DNA from: Oligoflexia bacterium
GTDB taxonomy: Bacteria; Bdellovibrionota; UBA1018
NCBI GenBank assembly: GCA_014378465.1
Contig: JACMNQ010000026.1
Span: forward strand, 1 to 49,731
Length of the DNA stretch: 49,731 bases
Reading direction: 5' to 3'
Shown here: in pieces, positions 1-8,302 of the stretch
How the letters are laid out: each line of letters begins with the position of its first letter
How positions within the stretch are numbered: the first letter of the stretch is position 1
Notes under the pieces: model-generated
The model's database searches: none
Seen by the model: the letters and a program-made list of their open reading frames with translations, nothing else
Told to the model about the DNA's origin: nothing
Translations under genes and position numbers: made by a program

Positions 1-97
1 ATCGACTTTCGTAAAACTCCTTAAACACTGATAGACGTCAGACGATAGGCATGACCCAATAGAATAACTTAATTAAATCGGGTAATTGAAAAGGCAT

Positions 98-181
98 TGG
101 CCTCTATAAGGCTCCTTATGCTAATTTAATGATGCCCTATAAGGCATCTTATTATTGATCTATGATGCCCTATAAGGCATC
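98..181 (+). promoter_or_regulatory. Three phased palindromic operator-like repeats upstream of mmpA
   Basis: Two identical 18-bp palindromes, GATGCCCTATAAGGCATC, lie at 131-148 and 164-181. Each has perfect 6-bp arms around a 6-bp centre. A degenerate third copy at 98-115 keeps the TATAAGGC core. The cores start at 105, 138 and 171, exactly 33 bp apart, about three helical turns. The last copy ends 8 bp before the mmpA ATG, and TATAAG resembles a -10 box. I infer operators for self-repression by the XRE protein MmpA; the promoter itself is not certain. Confidence 0.6.
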
Positions 182-189
182 ATTGGAAG

Positions 190-666
190 ATGAAACTGAA
201 CAAGAAAACGCTTCATCAGCAACGCCGTCAATTGGACGAAAAACTCAAGGGCTGGAATGAGCTCGCCCAGGTGCCGCGCCCGAGGTCAGGTTGGCTCAAG
301 CCCATTCGTGAAGCACTGGGAATGACGACTCGTCAACTCGCAGCTCTGCTTGAAACCAATAACGGCGCGGTCCTTCGGATGGAAAAGCGAGAAGCTGAAG
401 GCAAGGTCACCCTTGATACTCTCAATCGCGCGGCAGAGGCGATGGGTTGCCGAGTAGTGTACGCCATTGTCCCGAATCAATCCCTTGAGAGGATCGTGGA
501 TCAAAGAGCTGACGATGCGGCTCAGGCGATCCTCAACTCGCTCTCTCATTCGATGAAACTCGAGAAACAGGAAGTGACCCCAAAGGTCGCCAAAAATCAG
601 CGTGAGGAACTTGCCAGGGAGCTCAAGCTCAAGCTGGATTCTGCACTCTGGGAAAAGAAGAAATGA
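190..666 (+). CDS. mmpA: Mobile mystery protein A (XRE-type HTH regulator)
   Basis: A 158-residue protein with a helix-turn-helix at roughly residues 44-75 (GMTTRQLAALLETNNGAVLR) and a charged N-terminal helix (QRRQLDEKL) typical of the mobile mystery protein A family. That family is found on mobile or accessory DNA next to the Fic protein MmpB. The start abuts GGAAG with no room for a normal ribosome binding site, so initiation may be near-leaderless. The stop overlaps the mmpB start (ATGA). By analogy with antitoxin-type regulators it probably binds the palindromes upstream. Family assignment is from sequence resemblance; the role is inferred. Confidence 0.8.
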   Translation: MKLNKKTLHQQRRQLDEKLKGWNELAQVPRPRSGWLKPIREALGMTTRQLAALLETNNGAVLRMEKREAEGKVTLDTLNRAAEAMGCRVVYAIVPNQSLERIVDQRADDAAQAILNSLSHSMKLEKQEVTPKVAKNQREELARELKLKLDSALWEKKK

Positions 667-1274
667 AATTCCAATTCGAGTATCCAGAAGGGGCCACGCC
701 TCTGGATCCAGGTGAAGCAGCGGCGCTCCTCTCCTCTTCCATTTCAACCCAGGGCGAACTGAATGAAGCGGAACAAGCCAACATTCTTTCGGCGCAGCGC
801 TGGTCGATGACCTCCAGACTTTCCAGGGACCCAGCCGAAGTCCTGAGCGATCATTTTCTTCGAAGCTTTCATCAAAGCATGTACGGAGAAGTCTGGAAAT
901 GGGCGGGACAGTACCGGACCACGGAAAAGAATATCGGCATTCAGTCTGAGCTGATCCCCATGGCCATGAGGGATCTTTGCAGCGACACTGCTTTCTGGAC
1001 CGAAAATCAAGCATACCCGTTTGACGAGCTGGCAGCGCGCTACCACCACCGACTGGTTCAGATCCACGGATTTCCGAACGGGAATGGTCGCCATGCCCGG
1101 CTCATGACTGACATCCTGCTTTGTGCGCACGGCAAAGTACCCTTCACCTGGGGCGCGACGACGGACGCACTGGACATCCGTCCAAAACCTGACGTTCGAA
1201 AAATTTACATCAAAGCCCTGCAGGACGCTGACCAAGGCCTCATCACTCCGCTCATGCACTTCGTTCGCAGCTGA
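663..1274 (+). CDS. mmpB: Mobile mystery protein B (Fic-domain protein)
   Basis: A 203-residue Fic protein. The Fic motif HGFPNGNGR is at about residues 135-143, followed by HARL; the catalytic His is present. Classical Fic enzymes have D/E where this one has Asn (the second N of PNGNGR), the residue that helps hold Mg. Fic proteins usually transfer AMP to Tyr, Ser or Thr side chains of a target protein, and many are toxins. The 4-nt overlap with mmpA implies one mRNA and coupled translation, as in toxin-antitoxin pairs. Whether this pair is a true toxin-antitoxin system is not shown. Confidence 0.8.
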   Translation: MKFQFEYPEGATPLDPGEAAALLSSSISTQGELNEAEQANILSAQRWSMTSRLSRDPAEVLSDHFLRSFHQSMYGEVWKWAGQYRTTEKNIGIQSELIPMAMRDLCSDTAFWTENQAYPFDELAARYHHRLVQIHGFPNGNGRHARLMTDILLCAHGKVPFTWGATTDALDIRPKPDVRKIYIKALQDADQGLITPLMHFVRS

Positions 1275-1279
1275 ATTGT

Positions 1280-2305
1280 TCAAGCCGCTTCTTTTTCGTA
1301 GAGCTCGAGTACGGCCCTGGCCTGTTCTCGGATCTTTTCCCTGAGGAGCGCTGGCTCGAGCACTCGCGCTGCTGATCCGAAGCCGGCCACCCACTGCACA
1401 AGCTCTGGCGTGATGGCGACGTTCAGGGAGATTTCGACCTCACCTGTTTTGCTCTCCGACACGATCGTCTGAGTGGGATGCCAGCGGCGCTCCTTGATGT
1501 AGGACGCGACAATGCGGGAAAATGAGAGGCGCACCCGGGACGCTTCGTCCCCGCGAAAGATGCCGATCGCATGGGCAAAGAGAGTCTCAGGCTCGACTGC
1601 GGGTTCATTGTAAGCTTCATCGATCATCCGAGCCGTGCTCATTCTTGGAACACTGAACGTCTTGATCTCGTGATTCTCCATGTCCTCTCCCACGAGGTAA
1701 ACTGACCCTTTGGAGAAGTAGAGATAGTGCGGTCCGATTTTCCGGAGGCGTTTCGAATTTGAACTCACCGAGGAGTATTCGACTTCGAGGACCTGCCGCT
1801 CGGAGCAGCTGGCCCGAACGGTGTCGAGAATCTCGCGGTTCAGGCCGAGTCCCCACTGCGGAGCAGGCTCAAAGTAAATTTCAGACGACAACTCATGGAG
1901 GTGTTCCTGATTGGCCTTGCCGAGCTGCGCTTCGACCTTGACAAAGAACTGCATCAGATCTTCATAGAAAGGAGTCATTTGCAGCGGGAGCAAAGCTTCC
2001 CGGGCCAGGTAGAGCGCCAGAAGCTCTCGAGCGGAGAGCACCAGGTACTTTGTCACACGAGTCACCTGCTCCAAACTCCAGCGCTGAGTGTCCTTGTTCT
2101 TGACCTCGCCGTCGTGGGAGGATGTCAACGGAAAGCCTGCCGACTCAATCGCTTCGAGATCGCGGTAGATCGTGCGCTTCGTGTTGGAATGTCCGCGGTC
2201 CGTGACGCGCTCCCAGATCTCAGTGACGGTCAGCCCTTGCGGAGCCCCTTCAAGAAGGCCAAGAATGCGGTACAAACGTGAAATTTGTGAATTGCGTCCA
2301 GCCAT
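1280..2305 (-). CDS. WYL-domain (YafY-type) transcriptional regulator
   Basis: About 341 residues. The N-terminal winged HTH (HTH_11-like, RLYRILGLLEGAPQGLTVTEI with RTIYRDLEAIE) is followed by a WYL ligand-sensing domain (GPHYLYFSKGSVYLVGED) and a C-terminal extension. WYL proteins regulate transcription in response to bound nucleotides or other ligands. I chose the Met of MAGRNSQ because family members normally begin just before the HTH; an in-frame ATG at 2332 would add nine residues, and neither has a clear ribosome binding site. It converges on mmpB with 5 bp between stops, so it is not in that operon. Its target is unknown. Confidence 0.8.
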   Translation of the reverse strand: MAGRNSQISRLYRILGLLEGAPQGLTVTEIWERVTDRGHSNTKRTIYRDLEAIESAGFPLTSSHDGEVKNKDTQRWSLEQVTRVTKYLVLSARELLALYLAREALLPLQMTPFYEDLMQFFVKVEAQLGKANQEHLHELSSEIYFEPAPQWGLGLNREILDTVRASCSERQVLEVEYSSVSSNSKRLRKIGPHYLYFSKGSVYLVGEDMENHEIKTFSVPRMSTARMIDEAYNEPAVEPETLFAHAIGIFRGDEASRVRLSFSRIVASYIKERRWHPTQTIVSESKTGEVEISLNVAITPELVQWVAGFGSAARVLEPALLREKIREQARAVLELYEKEAA

Positions 2306-2505
2306 GATGACGTATCGGGAAGACCGTCTCATGAACTGAACGATTTAACAGTTCAGGAATAAAACTCTGGGTGCGGCTGGGTCGCAGGAGACACGTCTGC
2401 GGCGGGATTCATTCCATTTTGAACTCCTTCCGCCTTGGGGCGACACCTCGGGACAAACGCTGCGCAAGAACCTTATTCTTCTATTCTGTGATAAGACCCT
2501 TTCTC

Positions 2506-3504
2506 ATGAGTTTCCTCAACCCCAACCAAACCACACTCGTGCTCGCGCCCATGGAAGGCGTGATGGACGCACCCATGCGCGCGCTGATCGCCGACTTGGG
2601 GGGGTTTGATTACGGAGTCTCCGAATTTGTTCGCGTCGGCCAGGGAGTCGTCACTGCCCAGCAAATCCTGCGCGATATTCCGGATCTGTATGGTCCTGTT
2701 TTCGGGAGCGCCAAACTGCCGCTGCAATTGCAACTCCTTGGCGACTCGCCCGAACTCATGGCCGCCACAGCAATCGAAGGGTGTATCGCCGGAGCCCGTG
2801 CCATCGACATCAATTTCGGGTGCCCCGCCCCCACCATTCTCCGCCGCTCAGGCGGCGCCGCCCTCTTGCGAACGCCTTGCGCGATTACCGAGATCGTCAG
2901 CGCAGTTCGCACGGCACTCCCAGCCGTCATCCCGGTGTCAGCGAAAATCAGACTCGGGTGGGAAGATCCAAACGAAGTCGATGTCATCGCGCGCGCGGTC
3001 GAGGACGGGGGTGCCAACTGGATCACGATCCACGCCCGCACCAAGCAAGAAGGGTATCGGCCGGGCGTGCACTGGGACGCGGTGGCCCGGGTCAAAGCGC
3101 GACTTTCGATCCCGGTCGTGGCCAACGGCGATTTATTTACGGCTGAAGAGGTCGCCCGATGTGCCGCTGAGACGGGCTGTACTCACTTCATGATTGGCCG
3201 AGGCATCCTGAAAAATCCTTTTCTTGCTCACGATATCCGCGCCTCGCAGTCACTTCCCGCACTCCGCGCGGATATTCCCGCTCAACTTTCCAATCGACTG
3301 CGACTGGGCATTGAGCGTTATGCCGCCCTCACGCGGGATCAGGCGGCGAATTCAGGTTTTATCCCAAGTCGGGTCAAACAATGGGTCGGAATGGTTCGCG
3401 ACATCTCGGACGATGTTCCGCGCGATGTTTCTCGCGAGGTTTTGACCGCAGTCAAGCGCGCCCGAACCACCTCAGAACTTTTGGACCTCATTCACAGGCC
3501 GTGA
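2506..3504 (+). CDS. tRNA-dihydrouridine synthase (DusC-like)
   Basis: A 332-residue flavoprotein that reduces uridine to dihydrouridine in tRNA using NADPH and FMN. Seen: LAPMEGVMD at the start of the TIM barrel, NFGCPAP with the catalytic Cys, KIRLGW, and MIGRGILKNPFL for phosphate binding. The short barrel plus C-terminal helical domain without extra modules resembles DusC more than DusB, but I leave the subclass open. The ATG at 2506 fits the family start (MSFLNPNQTTLVLAPMEG); a longer in-frame reading from 2371 gives an atypical basic leader. It stands alone, with no operon partner. Confidence 0.88.
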   Translation: MSFLNPNQTTLVLAPMEGVMDAPMRALIADLGGFDYGVSEFVRVGQGVVTAQQILRDIPDLYGPVFGSAKLPLQLQLLGDSPELMAATAIEGCIAGARAIDINFGCPAPTILRRSGGAALLRTPCAITEIVSAVRTALPAVIPVSAKIRLGWEDPNEVDVIARAVEDGGANWITIHARTKQEGYRPGVHWDAVARVKARLSIPVVANGDLFTAEEVARCAAETGCTHFMIGRGILKNPFLAHDIRASQSLPALRADIPAQLSNRLRLGIERYAALTRDQAANSGFIPSRVKQWVGMVRDISDDVPRDVSREVLTAVKRARTTSELLDLIHRP

Positions 3505-3989
3505 CTCGATTTCCGGGTTTACGTCTCTATTTCACCCGAAGAGACCGGATGTGGGCTCGCATCTGGCTGGCAGCATTCTCAAACATGTCGAGTTCACGTT
3601 TCAACTGGGAGAGAGGCTACGACCGTGCCACTCGTTCCAATCGGGCATGAACTGGTCCCAAGACGTTCCAAGCGAAGGGGTATCAAAATGCAAAAACGTC
3701 GGGTGCTCTCGAACGCTCGAGAGCCTGGAAAACCAAGAAGCAGTTCTGATCCACGCAGACTCAGGTGACTCCGCCAGCTCAACCCAATTGGACGAAGAGT
3801 GCACCAGGCCCGCGTCCGACTCAGTCCCTGACATGGCATTTTTTACGAACATGTCATCCATGTCAACTGGGCGTCATTCTCGATTCCGGTACCCATCATG
3901 ATCGCGCGGCTTTAGTGAAGGAAAGCCATGAGCTGGGACCAGCCCCATCAAGCTGAAAGCGGCGTTCGACAACGCTTGAGTGCGCATTT
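3505..3989. other. Non-coding gap; one perfect hairpin, no convincing gene
   Basis: I find no gene here. Short ORFs on both strands lack recognisable domains, ribosome binding sites or coding-like composition. A perfect 8-bp inverted repeat GCTCTCGA/TCGAGAGC with a 4-nt loop lies at 3705-3724. It lacks a T-tract, so it is not an obvious terminator. A second small inverted repeat (GCGTT/AACGC) is at 3962-3975, just past the end of the minus-strand operon. Confidence 0.4.
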
Positions 3990-4628
3990 TCACTTGAAAA
4001 TCCCAATCAGCTGATCAGCAGATTCGATTTCAAAATCGGGAGGATTCAGTCTGAAAGCTTCGAGCGGACTGAATCCATACAACGCTCCGATCGTGCGAAC
4101 ACCCGCCGCTTTTCCAGCAGTGATATCAAATTCAGAATCACCGATCATGAAAGTTTCGGAGGGCGTCACATTCCACCTTCTGCAGACCTCAACGATCGGG
4201 CCCGGATCAGGTTTCCGCGTGATGAAAGCCTCAGCACCAAAAACACCTTCAAAATAATTCCTTAACCCGAGACCATCAATGACTTGATCCGCAAGAACTT
4301 GAGTCTTGTTCGTCACGATGACTTTAGGGCAATGACTGAAATAGGAAAGAGCCTCAAGCACTCCTGGGTAAAGCTGAGTGTGATCCAGAAGGTGCAGCTG
4401 ATAGATCTCTTTGAAGCCATGGACCAATTTTCCGATGGTATCAGCCGGAGTATCCATTCCTAAAAGTCGTTTGAACAAGTATTCTGATCCACGACCGATC
4501 TCCCTGGCCACTTCATCTTCTGGCAGTGAAGGAAAGCCCAGCCGCTGAAAAGCTCCGTTGACACTGAAAACGATGTCGCGTTTTGAATCGATCAGCGTTC
4601 CATCGAGATCAAAGATTAAAAAGGGCAT
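3990..4628 (-). CDS. HAD-family phosphatase, phosphoglycolate phosphatase-like
   Basis: A 212-residue haloacid dehalogenase hydrolase. Motif I is FDLDGTLIDS near residue 6 (nucleophile Asp), motif II is VTNKT, motif III is the Lys of RKPDPGP, and motif IV is MIGDSEFD. A small alpha-helical cap sits between motifs I and II, as in Gph/PGMB-like enzymes. It starts 10 nt after the ATP-grasp stop and is the last gene of the isonitrile operon. It may remove phosphate from a pathway intermediate, or it may be a housekeeping phosphatase captured by the operon; sequence alone does not give the substrate. I took MPFLIFDLDG as the start because motif I is normally at the extreme N-terminus. Confidence 0.8.
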   Translation of the reverse strand: MPFLIFDLDGTLIDSKRDIVFSVNGAFQRLGFPSLPEDEVAREIGRGSEYLFKRLLGMDTPADTIGKLVHGFKEIYQLHLLDHTQLYPGVLEALSYFSHCPKVIVTNKTQVLADQVIDGLGLRNYFEGVFGAEAFITRKPDPGPIVEVCRRWNVTPSETFMIGDSEFDITAGKAAGVRTIGALYGFSPLEAFRLNPPDFEIESADQLIGIFK

Positions 4629-4638
4629 GGCGTAAAGT

Positions 4639-5895
4639 TCATGGATTGATGACCAATTCTGACTCCATCGCCCGAATTTTTTCGTAATCTGAAAAAATGG
4701 ATTCGCGGTCCCCTGCCAGCGCAATGATTCCGATAGCCGTCAGATAGTCTACCGTTTGAGGAACGTGGTCGCCGTTTCCGATCCAGACATGGAGGTCCAG
4801 CAAGGTCGGCAACCGATAAGCGCCTTCAAAGACCTCAATATTTGAAACCCTTCCAGCATTGAGCGCTTTCAGGAAAACAGGGACCACCGTCTTCTTGAAG
4901 ACAAGCTCCTGGGAGTGAACGTCCCCGTCAACGTAGATTTCAACCAATTTATCCGCCTGACTGCTGCCCGTGGCAGCACGAGCAAATCCCACCACGGGTC
5001 CGCCGATCATCCGCGGGCTCGATTCGATCAGGCGCGGGCCGTCTTTCGTCAGCATAATCTCGTTATGGGCTGCGCCGAAGCGGATTCCCAAGGAGTCCAG
5101 GGCTTTTCGGGTGTATTCAAACAAGCCTCCCAAAGCTTCTTCATCATGAGCGACGAATTCGACGTGATCAAAGACGGTCTTTCGGTCACCGACGGATGTT
5201 TTGGTGTATTTCATCAAATGCGTCAAATAGTGTTTTCCCTCGACGCTGACGGTCCCCACCGCAAATTCAGTACCGATCGCCTGCTCCTGCACTACGACAG
5301 TTTCACTCCTCTTTCCGGAAACCATCGGTTCCGTCAAAACTCGGTTGAATGCTCTTCGCCATTCTTGGCTCCAATCGGCGCCGACCGCGATATGAAAGAC
5401 CTTGTCGCTCCCAGAAGAAGACGGGGGTTTGATGATCAAAGGGCGGTCTTGCAAATGATTTTCCCTGATCCAGATTTCTGCATCGACCTCACTCGCCATA
5501 TGCAGCGTTTTGAGGGTGGGAACTCCCGCAGCGGACAAAGCCGTTTGCATCAGGGATTTATGAGATCTATGAAGCGCTTTTTCAGGATCATTGGCCAACT
5601 GAGGCGTCAGGAGTGCCGTCAAGCGCTCGGCTAGAAAGATCCCCTCTTCGGTTCCCGGGATGATGGCGATGGGATCGTAGTTTCTCAGGAGATCTTCAAT
5701 GCCCGGCTGGTCCGGAATGATTTCAATGAAGTCAGAAGCTCGAATCCTGGATCCGAATTCGGGCCATTCATCATAATTCAGGGTAACGGCGATCGCAGGG
5801 ATTCCCCGGGCCTTGAAAGCAGGGGCCAACTCGATTCCAGAAGACAATGGATTCACGATCACAACGGGTCTTTTGATGTGGGTCATGCGAGTCAT
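4639..5895 (-). CDS. ATP-grasp ligase of the isonitrile operon
   Basis: A 418-residue ATP-grasp enzyme. The N-terminal pre-ATP-grasp fold (RPVVIVNPLSSGIELAPAF, PGTEEGIFLAERL) is followed by the nucleotide-binding segment LIIKPPSSSGSDKV and the metal-binding region GAAHNEIMLTKDG...IESSPRMIGG. Homologues such as BacD- and carnosine synthase-type ligases activate a carboxylate as acyl phosphate and join it to an amine. The usual Glu-x-Asn metal motif reads Glu-Ser-Ser here. The start overlaps the monooxygenase stop (ATGA). I infer that it amidates the carboxylate of the isonitrile acid or attaches that acid to an amino acid; the true partners are unknown. Confidence 0.8.
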   Translation of the reverse strand: MTRMTHIKRPVVIVNPLSSGIELAPAFKARGIPAIAVTLNYDEWPEFGSRIRASDFIEIIPDQPGIEDLLRNYDPIAIIPGTEEGIFLAERLTALLTPQLANDPEKALHRSHKSLMQTALSAAGVPTLKTLHMASEVDAEIWIRENHLQDRPLIIKPPSSSGSDKVFHIAVGADWSQEWRRAFNRVLTEPMVSGKRSETVVVQEQAIGTEFAVGTVSVEGKHYLTHLMKYTKTSVGDRKTVFDHVEFVAHDEEALGGLFEYTRKALDSLGIRFGAAHNEIMLTKDGPRLIESSPRMIGGPVVGFARAATGSSQADKLVEIYVDGDVHSQELVFKKTVVPVFLKALNAGRVSNIEVFEGAYRLPTLLDLHVWIGNGDHVPQTVDYLTAIGIIALAGDRESIFSDYEKIRAMESELVINP

Positions 5896-7412
5896 GAGAT
5901 ACTCTCCATTTCGTGCAATGGGGTGACCGACTCGATGTAAGAGTCAGGCCGAACTAAAACCGCCTGATTCAGATAAGGGGAGTTTTCCGCCCAATACCCT
6001 CCCCGGCTGTTGTCGGCAGAAATTTGAACGACTCTGATGAATTCGGGCAGGCCGAGAGCCGCTTTGAGCTCGGCACCGTTTGCCAGGTCACCGCGGTCAC
6101 CTGCGCCACTAAAAACGAGCAAGGTGAACTGAGTGTAGTTCAACAGGCTGTAAATCCGCGTTTTGGAAGTCCCCTCATGAATTTCAAAATCATGGAGCCT
6201 CGTGCCACGAAGACCGCTCTCGCCATAGCGAATCCCCATCCCGGTGATGTTCCCCGCGCGTTTTCGTACAATCTCGACATAGTCTTGCGCATGGGTTCCC
6301 GCTTGTGAATCCTGGGTCGAGCGGACCAGCTCGCCCGAGGTCCCCACCACACTCAGTGCAACGGGCTTGCGCTCCTCTTCGTAACTTCGCAAGAATTCGG
6401 GTGGCAGACCGAAATTGATCACGCCATTGAGTTTCCACATCAGATTGAATGCATCCCCGAGCCCCGTGTTCAAGCCCTGCCCACCGTTCACGGAGTGAAT
6501 GTGGCAGGCATCACCCGCCAGAAAAATCCTGTTTTGAACGGAAAAATGCTCGGCTACGGATTCCTTCACGGAGAATTGTGAAAACCAGACGATGTCCTTG
6601 AAGCGCAAAGTATGGGGCTGCATGGCGCGATTGATCTTTTCGATTGCCTGATCCAGGGTAAATTCTTTCGTGTCCATTCGGACATAGAAGCGGTCCAGAT
6701 CACCCTCGCGGGGAACCCAGGCGACATCGGAGGTTTCCGACTGAAAAACGATGATTTCAGGTACTTTTGGAAAGTCGGAATCAATGACCCCATCAACCAC
6801 CGCCCACACCAGCTGAGGTCGTACGATTTCAAAAGGCACCTCGAAGTGCTGGCGCACAAAAGATCGTGAACCATCTGCGCCAATGACATACTTGGAACGG
6901 ATCGATTCTCCGCAGGACAAGCGCGTGATGCAGCCTGCATCTCCATCACTCCCCTCCATTCCATCAGGGCCATCACTTGAGTCTTCGACGAGTTCAATAT
7001 CCGTCACTGTGGCGTGGCGCCTGACTCCAGCGCCTGTCTCCCGAAGTTTGGCGTCAAGAAGCTTTTCAAGGTAAGACTGCCCGAGCATCAAAAAATGTTT
7101 ATGTTCGCAACCCTCAAGCTCATCCCACCACGAGGATTGTCGTGAAATGAACTGACCAGCAGCCCACACCGAACTGGTGTTGCAGGTCTTTCCGAGTGGG
7201 TAGAGTTCCTTGAACAAGCCCACGATCTCAAGCAGCTGCAAGCTCCGCGCATTGAGCGCGTCCGCCCGACCGACCTGCAAAGGTCCATCTGACTGGTCGA
7301 GCACGACCGTGCGCAGCCCACAGAGTTGTGCCAGGCAGGCGCACATCAATCCGACCGGTCCGGCTCCCACAATGACGACATCCACAGCGCAGTCAGCTTC
7401 CTCAAGGTTCAT
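5892..7412 (-). CDS. FAD-dependent aromatic hydroxylase (PheA/TfdB family)
   Basis: A 506-residue class A flavin monooxygenase. The FAD dinucleotide motif VIVGAGPVGLMCA is near residues 14-26, the DG motif is YVIGADGSRSFVR, and the ribityl-binding GD motif is FLAGDACHIHSVNGGQGLN. A thioredoxin-like C-terminal region follows, as in phenol and chlorophenol hydroxylases. These enzymes use NAD(P)H and O2 to hydroxylate phenolic rings. ATGA overlaps on both sides (stop of the oxygenase, start of the ligase) show a single transcription unit. Likely job: ring hydroxylation of a tyrosine- or indole-derived isonitrile. This is not PvcC, which belongs to a different flavin-dependent family. Confidence 0.82.
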   Translation of the reverse strand: MNLEEADCAVDVVIVGAGPVGLMCACLAQLCGLRTVVLDQSDGPLQVGRADALNARSLQLLEIVGLFKELYPLGKTCNTSSVWAAGQFISRQSSWWDELEGCEHKHFLMLGQSYLEKLLDAKLRETGAGVRRHATVTDIELVEDSSDGPDGMEGSDGDAGCITRLSCGESIRSKYVIGADGSRSFVRQHFEVPFEIVRPQLVWAVVDGVIDSDFPKVPEIIVFQSETSDVAWVPREGDLDRFYVRMDTKEFTLDQAIEKINRAMQPHTLRFKDIVWFSQFSVKESVAEHFSVQNRIFLAGDACHIHSVNGGQGLNTGLGDAFNLMWKLNGVINFGLPPEFLRSYEEERKPVALSVVGTSGELVRSTQDSQAGTHAQDYVEIVRKRAGNITGMGIRYGESGLRGTRLHDFEIHEGTSKTRIYSLLNYTQFTLLVFSGAGDRGDLANGAELKAALGLPEFIRVVQISADNSRGGYWAENSPYLNQAVLVRPDSYIESVTPLHEMESIS

Positions 7413-8302
7413 TCGTGAAAAACCAGTCGTGAGTTATTCAGAGGCGGATTGCTCAGCACATGCACTCGCCGCAGGTGCCTGGGTGCCTTCGTTTCAAAGG
7501 ATTCTCGACCATGCAAAAGCGAGAAGTTATCGGCCACGACCAGGTCCCCTTCCTGCCACTCATGTGCGTAAAAGTTCCTGGGTGAGTAGAGTGCTTCTCG
7601 CAGACTCCCGTGAAAATCAGCGTGCCCTTCGTCGTCTGCACCCTTGAATTCGAGAGTCGGAGGATTTAGAAAATGACCGAACCCTTCACGCGGCGGTTCA
7701 TTGTAGCGGATGACCGGAAACCCCCGGAGCGGATGGGTATCGATCACGGGAGAAACAGTTTTGCTGTCGTAAAACGCCATCTTTCGCTCGTAGCTACCGG
7801 TGACTTTTCCCCATGAGGCGCGCAGGCGCTCCGGAGCGTCTTCGAATGCCTGAACCGTATTTGAAAAGGTGGTGCGGCCTCCCTGACCCGCGAGGGGCGC
7901 TTGAACACAGTGAAAAATCTGAAATTCCGGAACCTGGGGGCGATACATGCCGTCCCAATGCAAAGGAACAGGGTTATTATCGAAGATATGATCCTCAGGA
8001 TTGTTATGCTCCACGAGTTCAAGAACCTTTCCGAAAGGCCAGACACTGACCTCTCCCCAGCGCTCACAGTAATCAGACAGATCCTTCGGTGCTTCAATAC
8101 CCGTGAACGTCCGAAATCCTCTCAGCACAATCAAACGATCTCGCCAAACAAGTTCGCGCAAAAGATCGACGTCGAGATCACGAATGTCCTGATCAGGACG
8201 GTTCGGTTCAATCAGAAGTCCGAAAGGTGTGATCGGCGTAGTCTTGAACATTGCTTCAGGCGACAATACGGGCAGAATATCAGTCTCAGTTTTCAGCCGC
8301 AT
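7409..8302 (-). CDS. Fe(II)/2-oxoglutarate oxygenase, IsnB/PvcB-like (TauD family)
   Basis: A 297-residue TauD/TfdA-type dioxygenase. Iron ligands appear as H115 and D117 (HWDGMY) and distal H264 (LLHGRESF), with a 2-oxoglutarate Arg near 278-279. IsnB and PvcB enzymes act on the isonitrile acid made by IsnA: IsnB removes the carboxylate to give a vinyl isonitrile, PvcB desaturates and keeps it. Start: the ATG at 8302 has a strong AGGGAG six bases upstream, while an in-frame ATG at 8338 has none. It overlaps isnA by 17 nt. The adjacent ATP-grasp ligase would favour the carboxylate-retaining reaction, but that is inference. Confidence 0.85.
   Translation of the reverse strand: MRLKTETDILPVLSPEAMFKTTPITPFGLLIEPNRPDQDIRDLDVDLLRELVWRDRLIVLRGFRTFTGIEAPKDLSDYCERWGEVSVWPFGKVLELVEHNNPEDHIFDNNPVPLHWDGMYRPQVPEFQIFHCVQAPLAGQGGRTTFSNTVQAFEDAPERLRASWGKVTGSYERKMAFYDSKTVSPVIDTHPLRGFPVIRYNEPPREGFGHFLNPPTLEFKGADDEGHADFHGSLREALYSPRNFYAHEWQEGDLVVADNFSLLHGRESFETKAPRHLRRVHVLSNPPLNNSRLVFHE

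Noticed and set aside
286..1014. Long minus-strand ORF opposite mmpA/mmpB
   Set aside because: Lies antisense to two recognised genes with family motifs; no domain of its own.
3551..3901. 116-codon ORF in the gap after the dihydrouridine synthase
   Set aside because: No ribosome binding site, no recognisable domain, and competing ORFs of similar length on the other strand.
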